7,849 bases of DNA from Elusimicrobiota bacterium (GTDB lineage Bacteria > Elusimicrobiota > Elusimicrobia > UBA1565 > JACRDR01). The notes beneath the pieces were generated by a model. The model was not told the origin of the DNA. It did not search any database and saw only the letters and a program-made list of their open reading frames with translations. Location: positions 1 through 7,849 of the forward strand of contig JACRDR010000396.1 of the NCBI GenBank assembly GCA_016212845.1, written 5' to 3'. Shown here in pieces: positions 1 through 7,425 of the stretch (its first letter is position 1; each line of letters opens with the position of its first letter). Made by a program: the position numbers and the translations under genes.

Positions 1-1
1 C

Positions 2-232
2 GCCGACGGAGAACGGCCGAACGTCGGGCGGGCGCAGAGCCAGCGGCGACAGAACCTCATCGAACAGGAAGTGCAGCGCATCCTCGATGAGCAGCACGCG
101 CGGGTGCGAACGCTTCTCACCGAGAACCGGCCCGTGCTCGACCGCCTATCGCAGGCGCTGCGCGAAAAGGAAACGCTGCGGGAAGCGGACTTGGACGCGC
201 TGCTGCCGCCGCGGCCGGCGAAGACGCGCTAG
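2..232 (+). CDS. ftsH: FtsH-type ATP-dependent zinc metalloprotease, C-terminal fragment
   Basis: The reading frame is open from the window edge and ends at TAG (230-232), giving the last 76 residues of a longer protein. The segment EVQRILDEQHARVRTLL, then TENRPVLDRLSQALREKETL and an acidic DLDALLP, matches the helical end of the peptidase M41 domain of FtsH (E. coli has a comparable EVKALIERNYNRARQLL and a KYET segment). FtsH is a membrane-anchored AAA+ hexamer that degrades misfolded membrane proteins and some regulators. The AAA module, HEXXH zinc site and transmembrane helices lie outside the window, so activity cannot be judged. The tail after the M41 helices is short and basic (PPRPAKTR). 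It is the only left-side gene on the plus strand and converges on the acyl-CoA synthetase gene, sharing bases at the stop codons. An FtsH-like paralogue is possible. Confidence 0.8.
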   Translation, partial: ADGERPNVGRAQSQRRQNLIEQEVQRILDEQHARVRTLLTENRPVLDRLSQALREKETLREADLDALLPPRPAKTR

Positions 233-1629
233 GACAACAACGCGCGCAGCGCGGGCTTTTGGACTTTGCCCATGGCGTTGCGCGGGAGCGCGTCGAGGAC
301 TCGGATCTCGCGCGGGCGCTTGAAGCGCGCCAGACGGCCGTCGAGAAAGGACATCAGCTCGGCGGGGTCCACGGGGCGCTCGGGCCTAGGCACGACGAAG
401 GCGACGCCGGCTTCTCCCCACTTCGCGTCCGGCACGCCGACGACGGACGCGTCCTGCACCGCCGGATGCTCCGCGAGCGCGATCTCCACCTCGCCGGGGT
501 AGACGTTCTCGCCGCCGGAGATGTACATGTCCTTCTTGCGCCCCAGGATGCGGAAACACCCGTCGGCGTCGCGCGCGGCGAGGTCGCCGGTCCGCACCCA
601 CCCGTCGAGAAGCGCCGCCTGGGTTTCCTCGGGGCGGCCCAGATAACCGGAAAAAAGATGCGGGCCGCGGATGAAGAGCTCGCCGTCGTCGGCCAGCCGC
701 ATCTCGGTGCCGGGCATCGGACGGCCGACGGAGCCGAGCTTCGAGAGCTCCGAACCCGCCGGGAAGACGAAGCAGTTCGGCCCGGCCTCGGTCATGCCGA
801 AGCCCTGGCGGAAAGCGACGCCGCGCTCGAGATAGGCGCGGATGAGCGGCTCGGGGCACGGCGCGCCGCCGGAGATGACGAAGCGCGGGCCCGTCAGGCC
901 CTCGGCCAAGAGCGCCTCGAACATCGTCGGCACGCCGAAGAGGACGCTCGCGCGTCCGGCCGCCGCGAGTCTCGCGACGCGGGCGGCGTCGAAGCGCTTG
1001 AGCAAGGTGACGTTCCCGCCGGCGCACAAGAGAGGCAAGGTCAGCACGTTCCAGCCGCCGGTGTGAAAGAACGGCGCCGCGGTGACGGTGGAGTCCGTCT
1101 CGGCGAGCTCCCAGGCCGAATTCGTCTGGAGCACGTTGGCCGCGAGCATCCGGTTGGAGAGCATCGCCCCCTTGGGCTTGCCGGTCGTGCCGGACGTATA
1201 AAGGATCAGCGGGATCGCCTCGGGGCCGGGCTCGTCGCCGGTCCACGAGACCTGGCAGCTCCTGCCGATCTCCGCCGATAACTTAAGCCTGGGGTCAGAC
1301 CCCAGGCTTAAGTTATTCGCGGCGTCGTCGAGCAGGATCGCCCGCGGAGCGCAGTCGGACAGGATCGCATCGAGCTCGGGCTTCGATAGACGCCAGTTGA
1401 GCGGGACCAGGGTGACGCCGGCCCGCTGGCACGCGAGAAACAACGCGACGTGCTCCGGGGTGCCGTAAGCCAAGGTCGCCACGCGGTCGCCGGGGGCCAG
1501 GCCGCGGCGCAGGAGCCAGCCATGAGCCCGGCGCGCGAGGATGGAGAGGTCGCCGTAGGTGTGGGCGCGATCCTCGTCGTCGTAGAGCGCGACGCGCGAG
1601 CGCGGGAACGACTCGATCCGGGAGATCAT
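229..1629 (-). CDS. AMP-forming acyl-CoA synthetase (FadD/MenE-like ANL ligase)
   Basis: This 466-residue protein belongs to the adenylate-forming (ANL) superfamily, which converts a carboxylic acid, ATP and CoA into acyl-CoA, AMP and PPi. Visible motifs are the P-loop A3 (YTSGTTGKPKG, residues 144-154), A5 (GFGMTE, 276-281), A7 (TGD, 347-349), A8 with the hinge (GRKKDMYISGGENVYPGEVE, 363-382) and the C-terminal A10 lysine (GKVQK, K455). All key residues are present, so it should be active. It is somewhat short for the family (usually about 500-550). I chose the ATG at 1629 because it forms an ATGA overlap with the upstream gene and starts right at the family's N-terminus (MISRIESFPRSRVAL); an in-frame ATG at 1695 would add 22 unrelated Arg/Pro-rich residues. 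No Shine-Dalgarno is visible, so translation is probably coupled to the upstream gene. Residues 105-118 (NNLSLGSDPRLKLS) are encoded by an inserted palindrome. Substrate is unknown; medium or long-chain fatty acid is a guess. It is the last gene of the operon. Confidence 0.92.
   Translation of the reverse strand: MISRIESFPRSRVALYDDEDRAHTYGDLSILARRAHGWLLRRGLAPGDRVATLAYGTPEHVALFLACQRAGVTLVPLNWRLSKPELDAILSDCAPRAILLDDAANNLSLGSDPRLKLSAEIGRSCQVSWTGDEPGPEAIPLILYTSGTTGKPKGAMLSNRMLAANVLQTNSAWELAETDSTVTAAPFFHTGGWNVLTLPLLCAGGNVTLLKRFDAARVARLAAAGRASVLFGVPTMFEALLAEGLTGPRFVISGGAPCPEPLIRAYLERGVAFRQGFGMTEAGPNCFVFPAGSELSKLGSVGRPMPGTEMRLADDGELFIRGPHLFSGYLGRPEETQAALLDGWVRTGDLAARDADGCFRILGRKKDMYISGGENVYPGEVEIALAEHPAVQDASVVGVPDAKWGEAGVAFVVPRPERPVDPAELMSFLDGRLARFKRPREIRVLDALPRNAMGKVQKPALRALLS
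1278..1316. repeat. 39-base perfect palindromic element inside the acyl-CoA synthetase gene
   Basis: The left arm ATAACTTAAGCCTGGGGTC (1278-1296) and the right arm GACCCCAGGCTTAAGTTAT (1298-1316) are exact reverse complements around a single A at 1297. The centre GGGGTCAGACCCC resembles REP-like palindromes that I recall as dispersed in several bacterial genomes. The element is much richer in A/T at its ends than the surrounding gene. It adds exactly 13 codons, so the reading frame is kept. On each strand only one of the three frames through it is free of stops, and the gene uses that one. It lies between the N-terminal region and the A3 P-loop of the ligase, in a stretch that varies among family members. 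No direct target duplication is evident. A strong hairpin in the mRNA is expected. Confidence 0.85.
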
Positions 1630-2630
1630 GCGGCGACGAGCGCGGTGAGTTGGAGGAACGCCTCGTGGGCGTGCGGCAAAAGCGGCTCGGCCCACGGGTG
1701 GCGGGCGCGGTCGCCGTCGACGTGCGAGCCGTTCGCGACGACGCGCAGGCGGTGCAGGTCGCCGCAGCCGGCCTCTTTGACGAGCGCCGCGTACGCGACC
1801 GCGTGCGCGGGCGCCGGCACGAGCGGGTCGCGTCCGCCCGCGATCGAGATCAGCGGACGCCGCAAGCGCCCCGTGTTTTCAACGGCTCGCACGCGTGCGG
1901 CGGCCTCGGGCCGGAGCCGGACGTCGTAGTCCTCGAGCTTGCCGGAGTATTCGGGGTCGAGATCGGAGAGCAGGCTCTGCAGCGTCAGCCGCCAAAAAAC
2001 GCGATACTCGGCGGCGAGCGGGGACGAATCCTCGGAGGACAACAGGCACGGAAGGTCCCGCAGAAGGGCGGGCGCGTCCGCGCGCCACAGGACTCCCGAG
2101 ACGTCGACGGCGCCCGCGAAGATCTCCGGATCGCGCTCGACGGCGCAGCGGGCGAGGTAGCCGCCGTTCGAGACGCCGACCGCGTAGATCGCGTCGGGCG
2201 CGCGCTCGAAGCGCTCGCGGCAGCGGCCCGCGCCGAGGCTGGCGAGCGCGCGCAGGCGGGGATACCACCGTTCGATCCGGCACTCGGGCCCCTCGGGGAG
2301 GCGGATCGCGCCGTTCTCAAAGGAGATTCGCGCGCCCTTGTCGGTGCACCCGAACGCGAAGCCGCGGCTGAGGCAGAAATCGGACCAGTAGAGATCGAGG
2401 CTCCGCTCGCCGAGAAGTCCCGGAGCGCCCGCGACGACGAGCGAGCCGTTCCAGCGCTCGGGGATCCGCAGCACGAACTTCGCGCGGGCGTCCTGCGGCA
2501 GCTCGCCTTCGACGAGCATCCCCGGCACCGGCCCGGCGCAGCGGGGCGTGCCCGGAGCGACGAGCAGCGGCGCCTCGGGGTCGAGGCCGCCTCCGGTCGT
2601 CAGGTCGTCGACGTCTCTCTCACGGATCAT
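1626..2630 (-). CDS. Cytoplasmic alpha/beta hydrolase, tannase/feruloyl-esterase- or PHB-oligomer-hydrolase-like
   Basis: This 334-residue protein has the elements of a serine hydrolase: a strand-turn around IPERWNGSLVVAGAPG (57-71), a nucleophile elbow GVSNGG (S154), a likely acid in SIAGGRDPLVP (D268) and a likely base in VANGSHVDGD (H303). The opening (WNG...SLVV, then SRGFAFGCTDKG at 88-99) recalls tannase/feruloyl-esterase and polyhydroxybutyrate-oligomer hydrolase relatives, but family assignment is uncertain. No signal peptide is seen, so it should act in the cytoplasm on an ester or thioester. The ATG at 2630 overlaps the stop of the upstream hydrolase-like gene (ATGA, 2627-2630) and lacks a Shine-Dalgarno, which suggests translational coupling. 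The frame stays open far upstream to 3491, but that extension is only the GC-rich shadow of the neighbouring gene. Its stop overlaps the start of the acyl-CoA synthetase (ATGA, 1626-1629). Confidence 0.85.
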   Translation of the reverse strand: MIRERDVDDLTTGGGLDPEAPLLVAPGTPRCAGPVPGMLVEGELPQDARAKFVLRIPERWNGSLVVAGAPGLLGERSLDLYWSDFCLSRGFAFGCTDKGARISFENGAIRLPEGPECRIERWYPRLRALASLGAGRCRERFERAPDAIYAVGVSNGGYLARCAVERDPEIFAGAVDVSGVLWRADAPALLRDLPCLLSSEDSSPLAAEYRVFWRLTLQSLLSDLDPEYSGKLEDYDVRLRPEAAARVRAVENTGRLRRPLISIAGGRDPLVPAPAHAVAYAALVKEAGCGDLHRLRVVANGSHVDGDRARHPWAEPLLPHAHEAFLQLTALVAA

Positions 2631-3922
2631 GGATCGAGGAACTCGCGGAACGCTCCGGGGCGCTTGAGCGGGAAGTAGTGGTCGCCGTCGACGACGCGCA
2701 CCGAAACGAGGCCCGACGCGTCGCGCAGGACCTCGCCGGGCTTGGGCGTCCTCTCCGGCGCATCGATCCCGAGCGCGCGCAGCACGAAGCGCTCCGCCTT
2801 CCAGGGGATGAACTGGTCGTCTTTGGCGTGCAGAAGCTCGAGCCGGATGCCCAGGCCGCGCAGGCGGTCGGCGTCGGCGGTCGTGAAATCGAGCGGCAGG
2901 CTCGCGAGCATGCGGCGGAGCGCGGCCTCGCGCCAGCCGAGCTCGTTGGACTCGCGCGCGACCGCGTCGTGCAGCTCGCGGCGGATCGGGTCGATGTCGG
3001 GCGTCCAGCGGTCCTCGAGATGCCGCTGCATGAGCTGGGCGCTCGCCTCGCCGGCGGCGTAAATGAACGCCGCGCGCTGGGCCTCCCACGCTATGATCCA
3101 CGCCTCGGCCTGAGCCCGCATCCACGGATTGCCGTCGGCGATCGCCCGCATCCGGTCCGCGATCCGGTCCATGGAGTCCAGGTAGGCGGCCTGAAGCTTC
3201 GCGTTCTCCAAGGCGAGAACGAACTGCGGACCCATGAGTTCCATGAGCTGGGACTCGCTGCCCTTCCAATGCGTGGTCGCCGCGATCCAGATCACGCGGC
3301 TTCCGGCCAGGAGCGCGAGCGCCTCGCGGGACTCCGCGTCGTCGAGCTGCAGCAGGCGCTGGAAGGCGAAGGCGGAATACGAGTGTACGACGAGCTCGAG
3401 CGAGGAGGCGCCGGTCTCGCGCGCGGCGGCGACGATCATGCGGCCCAAGTCGCGCGCGTCGGCGTCGAGCTGGTCGGGCGCCTTGGACCACTTCGTCGGG
3501 GCCAAACCGCGGAGCGTGAGCTCGTATTGGCGCTGCTCGGGAAGCTGGGTGCGGAAGTAGGATTCGAAGCTTTGGGCGAGCGCCATGCCGCCGACGAAGA
3601 TCCGGGGCTTGCCGCGGTTCGGGCCGTGGGAGCGGTAGTGGATTTCCAGACCGTCGACCGGGCTTTCGAACAGGCCGGACGTCCAGCCGCCGGGACGATC
3701 GCTCGAAGCGGCGGCTCGGGCGCGGAGGCCCGCCGTGGGCGCGAGTTGGAGAGGCCTAAACGGCTGGAGCGCGAGCGAAGGCGCGAGGGACGGCGCGATC
3801 GAAGGCACGACGGGCGCGGCGCCCGCGGCCCCGACGGGAGTCGGGACGACGACGGGAATGGATCGGACCGTCTGAGCGGAGACGGACGCGGCGAGGGCCG
3901 CCGCCAAGATGCCGGGAATCAT
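2627..3922 (-). CDS. Exported alpha/beta-hydrolase-fold protein with atypical nucleophile elbow
   Basis: This 431-residue protein begins with a short hydrophobic signal-like segment (MIPGILAAALAASVSAQ, possible cleavage after A16; it has no basic residues, so the signal is weak). An Ala/Pro-rich low-complexity linker (about 24-75, including repeated APSL) follows, then a globular domain. That domain reads as an alpha/beta hydrolase: KPRIFVGGM (105-113), a presumed nucleophile strand LELVVHSYSAFAFQRL (S181), an acid strand LLHAKDDQFIPW (D368 or D369) and VVDGDHYFPLKRP (H415). The elbow is VHSYS instead of GxSxG, so both conserved glycines are replaced and catalysis is uncertain. A helical cap covers about residues 220-345. 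Expected location is the periplasm, outer membrane or outside. The ATG at 3922 has GGAGG just upstream. It is the first gene after the 87-base break in the operon and overlaps the next hydrolase by four bases. Its role is unknown. Confidence 0.82.
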   Translation of the reverse strand: MIPGILAAALAASVSAQTVRSIPVVVPTPVGAAGAAPVVPSIAPSLAPSLALQPFRPLQLAPTAGLRARAAASSDRPGGWTSGLFESPVDGLEIHYRSHGPNRGKPRIFVGGMALAQSFESYFRTQLPEQRQYELTLRGLAPTKWSKAPDQLDADARDLGRMIVAAARETGASSLELVVHSYSAFAFQRLLQLDDAESREALALLAGSRVIWIAATTHWKGSESQLMELMGPQFVLALENAKLQAAYLDSMDRIADRMRAIADGNPWMRAQAEAWIIAWEAQRAAFIYAAGEASAQLMQRHLEDRWTPDIDPIRRELHDAVARESNELGWREAALRRMLASLPLDFTTADADRLRGLGIRLELLHAKDDQFIPWKAERFVLRALGIDAPERTPKPGEVLRDASGLVSVRVVDGDHYFPLKRPGAFREFLDP

Positions 3923-3925
3923 GGG

Positions 3926-3930
3926 CCTCC
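3926..3930 (-). promoter_or_regulatory. Ribosome binding site of the exported hydrolase-like gene
   Basis: On the minus strand GGAGG lies three bases before the ATG at 3922. The spacing is short but the core is perfect. It sits in the only real gap (3923-4009) within the operon. That gap shows no convincing terminator and no second copy of the TGAACGA operator, so I infer read-through from the KAS III-like gene with independent re-initiation here. Confidence 0.55.
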
Positions 3931-4009
3931 GAAGATCATAGCGCCGGGCGGGGCTCGGGAACGGCTGTCCTTCGGGCCCCTGCGGCGGAACTTTGGTCCT
4001 AATCGCGCC

Positions 4010-4989
<980 letters not shown>

Positions 4990-4990
<1 letters not shown>

Positions 4991-5730
4991 TAGAGAACCA
5001 GCCCGCCGTCGACGCCGAGCACGGCGCCGGTGACGTAGGACGCCTCCTCGGAGGCGAGGAAGAGGTACGCGTTGGCGATCTCCTCCGGATTTCCGAGCCG
5101 GCCGAGCGGCGTGCGCTCGCGGATCGAGTCGAGCGCCTTCTCGGGCACCGAGGCGAGCATGTCGGTGGCGGTAAATCCGGGCGCGACCGCGTTGACGCGC
5201 ACGCCCCGTCTTCCGAGTTCCTTGGCCCAGGTGCGGGTCATGCCGATGACGCCGGCCTTCGCGGCGGCGTAATTGGTCTGGCCGACGTTGCCGAACACGC
5301 CCACCACGGAGGCGGTGTTCACGATGGCGCCCCGTCCGCGCTCGCGCATGGTGTTCGCGACGGCCTGGCCGCAGTGGAACACTCCCTTCAGGTTCACGTC
5401 GACGACGCGGTCGAAATCCTCGGGATCGAGCTTGTGCAGCATGCCGTCGCGCGTGATGCCGGCGTTGTTGATCAAGACGTCGATCGCGCCCCAGCGGCCG
5501 AGCACCGCTTTGACCGCGGCGTCGACGGAGGCGCGGTCGGCGACGTTGACCGTCACGGTCAGCACGCGCCCGCCCGTCGGATCGAGTTCGGCCGCGGCGG
5601 CCGCGAGCTTCTCGCCGTTTAGGTCCCAGAGCGCGACCTTCGCGCCCTGCTCGAGAAAACGGCGGCAGGCGGCCTTGCCGATGCCCTGCGCCGCGCCCGT
5701 CACGACCACGACCTTATCGTCGAATCTCAT
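4990..5730 (-). CDS. FabG-like SDR, probable 3-oxoacyl-(ACP/CoA) reductase
   Basis: This 246-residue classical short-chain dehydrogenase/reductase matches the usual FabG length. It has the nucleotide-binding glycine motif TGAAQGIG (11-18), NNAG (88-91) and a complete catalytic tetrad: N113 (DVNLKG), S141 (NTASVVG), Y154 and K158 (YAAAK). The PGFTATDM segment (184-191) and the C-terminal VTGAVLGVDGG are typical of FabG/PhaB reductases that reduce 3-oxoacyl thioesters to 3-hydroxyacyl thioesters. An Asp at the end of the second strand (ALWDLN, D36) usually points to NAD(H) rather than NADP(H), so the direction could also be oxidation; this is inference. The ATG at 5730 overlaps the TetR stop (ATGA, 5727-5730), with a purine-rich GGGAGAGAGG upstream as ribosome binding site. 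Since FabG-like enzymes are numerous, the symbol is left blank. Confidence 0.9.
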
Positions 5731-6335
5731 GCCTCTCTCCCGTGCAGGGCGCCGTGGCGGATGACCGTCGCGAAGAGGCGGATCACCTCGTCGTCGGACA
5801 TCCCGTAATGGCGCTGCACTCCAAACAGCTTTTCCGTGATGAAATAGGTGAAGAATCCCCAGGTCGTCATCATGAGCGCGGCGACGGGGTCGACGCGAAA
5901 GCGCTTCTTGTCGACGCCCTGGCTCTTCAGCAGCGCGGTGTAGCGGTCGCGCATCGCGCGAAACACCGGCCCTACGTGGGCGGCGTCGAACTCCACGACG
6001 TCCACGTAGATCAGCCTCATATAAGGAGCGAACCGGCGGACGGTCTCGCGGCTGGCGCGGCCGATCTCCTCCACGTTGTCGGGGAAGGAGCCGGAGGCCA
6101 TCGCTACCGCGAGCGGCTGGTCGGGGCGGAAGTACTCCTCGCGGTAGCGCTCGAGCAGTTCCACGAAAAGCTCGTCCTTCGTGCGGAAGTGGTTATAGAT
6201 GTTCCCGAGGGACACGCCGGCCGACTTGGCGATGTCCCGGGTCGAGGTGCCGTGGAAGCCCTGGCGGCCGAAGAGCTCGGCGGCGGCGTCCAGGATGCGC
6301 TGGCGGTTGTCTACGGCGGCTAGGGTCTCGGGCAT
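5727..6335 (-). CDS. TetR/AcrR-family transcriptional regulator, likely autorepressor of the operon
   Basis: This 202-residue protein has a classic TetR N-terminal domain: RQRILDAAAELFGRQGFHGTS (11-31), then the helix-turn-helix TRDIAKSAGVSLGNIYNHF (32-50) and KDELF. The remaining ~140 residues are a helical ligand-binding and dimer domain, which may sense an acyl-CoA given the neighbours. I start at the ATG at 6335 (MPETLAAVDN). The longer in-frame ATG at 6356 lies inside the -10 hexamer of the promoter, so it cannot be transcribed from that promoter. The likely transcript starts near 6348, leaving a leader of only about 12 bases with no Shine-Dalgarno. TetR proteins usually repress by binding a palindrome over their own promoter, and such a palindrome is present here. 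The stop overlaps the SDR start, so the regulator is the first gene of the operon it probably controls. Confidence 0.92.
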   Translation of the reverse strand: MPETLAAVDNRQRILDAAAELFGRQGFHGTSTRDIAKSAGVSLGNIYNHFRTKDELFVELLERYREEYFRPDQPLAVAMASGSFPDNVEEIGRASRETVRRFAPYMRLIYVDVVEFDAAHVGPVFRAMRDRYTALLKSQGVDKKRFRVDPVAALMMTTWGFFTYFITEKLFGVQRHYGMSDDEVIRLFATVIRHGALHGREA

Positions 6336-6337
6336 AG

Positions 6338-6355
6338 TGAACGAACGCTCGTTCA
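6338..6355. promoter_or_regulatory. Probable TetR operator palindrome
   Basis: TGAACGAACGCTCGTTCA has 7-base perfect arms (TGAACGA / TCGTTCA) around ACGC. A further ATA/TAT match flanks it (6334-6336 and 6357-6359), so dyad symmetry spans 26 bases. It covers the expected transcription start and touches the -10 box, the ideal place for repression. The arm pattern resembles the TGAATGA...TCATTCA type of operator known for the Bacillus TetR-family regulator FadR of fatty-acid degradation; that likeness is suggestive only. Confidence 0.8.
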
Positions 6356-6384
6356 TTATACCGGAACGGCGGCGCCCCTGTCCA
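6355..6384 (-). promoter_or_regulatory. Sigma70-type promoter of the TetR-led operon
   Basis: On the minus strand a -35 TGGACA (6379-6384, five of six consensus bases) is followed after 18 bases by a perfect -10 TATAAT (6355-6360). The last base of the -10 box abuts the operator. It lies in the 58-base gap between the YihY/BrkB stop and the regulator start, in otherwise very GC-rich DNA, which makes a chance match unlikely. Confidence 0.8.
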
Positions 6385-6393
6385 GCCTTTCCT

Positions 6394-7338
6394 CTATAAG
6401 CGGGCCCGGCGGTCGGGCCGGTCGCGCGGCGCGAGGCGGCGATCGAAGGTCGCGCGCCGCTCTTCCAGCCAGTGCGGGTGCACGCGCACGGGCGGCGGGA
6501 CCGGAGGCTCGGGCTCGTCCCCCACGGCGTAGGCGCGCGTGAACTCGGCGCCGAGGTAGAAGATCTGCGCCGAGTAGTACACCCAAAGCAAGACCAGCAC
6601 GAGCGAGCCCGCCGCCCCGTACGGCGTCACCGAACGGCGGCCGATGTAGAGCGCCAGCAGATACTTGCCCGCGATGAAGGCGGCCGCGGTCGCCGTCGAG
6701 CCGGCCCACACCTCGCGCCACCGGACCCGCGCGTCGGGCAGCCACTTGAACAAGGCGGCGAAGAGGAGCGACACCGTGATCCACGCGGCGGCCTCGTTGG
6801 CCACCCGGACGAGCACGTCCGGCATGCCGACGAAGCCGCCGAAGAACTTCACCGCGGCGTTGACCACGGCGCTCAAGACCAGGGATACGAGCAGCAGAAA
6901 GCCGACGCCCAGCACCATCGCGACCGAGACCAGCCGCTTGCGCACCGCCGCGCGGATGCCGCCCCCGGCCCGGCTCTTCCAGATCTGATTCAGCGAGGCC
7001 TGAAGTTCGCCCACGACCGCGCTCGCGCCTATCGCCATGGTCGCGAGGCCCGCGACGGCGGCGACCCCTCCAGCCGCCGGACGGTTCGCGCGCGCGACGA
7101 GGCGCTGGATCGCCCCGGCCGCGTCGGGGCCGATGACGCCGCTCATTTGGCGAAAGACCTCGCCGCTCGCGGCCTTTTCCCCGAAAAAGAGGCCCGCGAT
7201 CGCGGTGACGATCATGATGAGCGGGGCGAGCGAGAAAAACGTGTAGTACGCCAGGGCGGCCCCCATCCTCGACCCTCCGTCGGCGCTCCAGGAAGAGAGC
7301 GCGCGCCGGACGAGACTCACGGCGGAACTCGGGCTCAT
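6394..7338 (-). CDS. YihY/BrkB-family inner-membrane protein
   Basis: This 314-residue polytopic protein carries YihY/BrkB (virulence factor BrkB) hallmarks: an N-terminal AALAYYTFFSLAPLIMI (27-43), GELQASLNQIW (110-120) and a C-terminal SVTPYGAAGSLVLVLLWVYY (236-255) followed by AQIFYLGAEF. Six hydrophobic segments are visible at about 27-50, 92-112, 136-162, 183-200, 212-231 and 244-268. A Pro-rich and then Arg-rich cytoplasm-type tail (275-314) follows. Members were once mislabelled ribonuclease BN; their actual molecular role is not settled, with transport or envelope functions proposed. The ATG at 7338 starts at the expected family N-terminus, with GGGAG about 12 bases upstream, rather far for a good ribosome site. 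It ends 58 bases before the TetR gene, which has its own promoter, so it is probably not part of that operon. Confidence 0.9.
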   Translation of the reverse strand: MSPSSAVSLVRRALSSWSADGGSRMGAALAYYTFFSLAPLIMIVTAIAGLFFGEKAASGEVFRQMSGVIGPDAAGAIQRLVARANRPAAGGVAAVAGLATMAIGASAVVGELQASLNQIWKSRAGGGIRAAVRKRLVSVAMVLGVGFLLLVSLVLSAVVNAAVKFFGGFVGMPDVLVRVANEAAAWITVSLLFAALFKWLPDARVRWREVWAGSTATAAAFIAGKYLLALYIGRRSVTPYGAAGSLVLVLLWVYYSAQIFYLGAEFTRAYAVGDEPEPPVPPPVRVHPHWLEERRATFDRRLAPRDRPDRRARL

Positions 7339-7353
7339 GCTTCAGGATAGCTC

Positions 7354-7378
7354 CCGCCGCGCGCGGGTCCGGCGGCGG
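7354..7378. other. GC-rich hairpin between the YihY/BrkB gene and the right-edge ORFs
   Basis: CCGCCGC (7354-7360) and GCGGCGG (7372-7378) are perfect 7-base inverted arms with an 11-base GC-rich loop. There is no T-run on either side, so it is not a classic intrinsic terminator. On the minus strand it would lie in the 5' leader of the YihY/BrkB gene and its 3' arm abuts the GGGAG, so it could mask the ribosome site. Chance in GC-rich DNA is also possible. Confidence 0.35.
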
Positions 7379-7382
7379 AAGG

Positions 7383-7425
7383 GTGAACTTTATGTGCGGT
7401 CCAAAAACGTTTACTATGGGGCTTC
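7383..7425. promoter_or_regulatory. AT-rich patch, possible divergent promoter region
   Basis: This is the most AT-rich stretch of the window (AACTTTATG, CCAAAAACGTTTACTAT) and it contains the 8-base palindrome AAACGTTT (7405-7412). It sits between the plus-strand lipoprotein start at 7426 and the minus-strand YihY/BrkB start at 7338. TACTAT (7412-7417) is a possible -10 for the plus-strand gene but no good -35 is evident; on the minus strand CATAAA is only a weak -10 candidate. GGGG at 7418-7421 is a plausible ribosome site for the GTG at 7426. Confidence 0.35.

Noticed and set aside
243..260. Small hairpin CGCG-CAG-CGCG followed by GGCTTTT as a terminator for the FtsH-type gene.
   Set aside because: The stem is only four base pairs and the T-run only four bases, inside coding sequence of the opposite gene. 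This is too weak to call.
2631..3491. N-terminal extension of the cytoplasmic hydrolase frame up to 3491.
   Set aside because: It is Arg/Ala-rich, lies wholly inside the upstream gene in another frame, and the ATG at 2630 in an ATGA overlap gives a natural start.
3935..3940. TATGAT on the minus strand as a -10 box for an internal promoter before the exported hydrolase gene.
   Set aside because: No recognisable -35 lies 16-18 bases upstream, and the transcript would start almost on top of the Shine-Dalgarno and ATG.
6336..6356. Seven-residue N-terminal extension of the TetR protein (MNERSFT) from the ATG at 6356.
   Set aside because: That ATG overlaps the -10 hexamer and the operator, so it would not be in the main transcript. 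The extension is not typical of the family.
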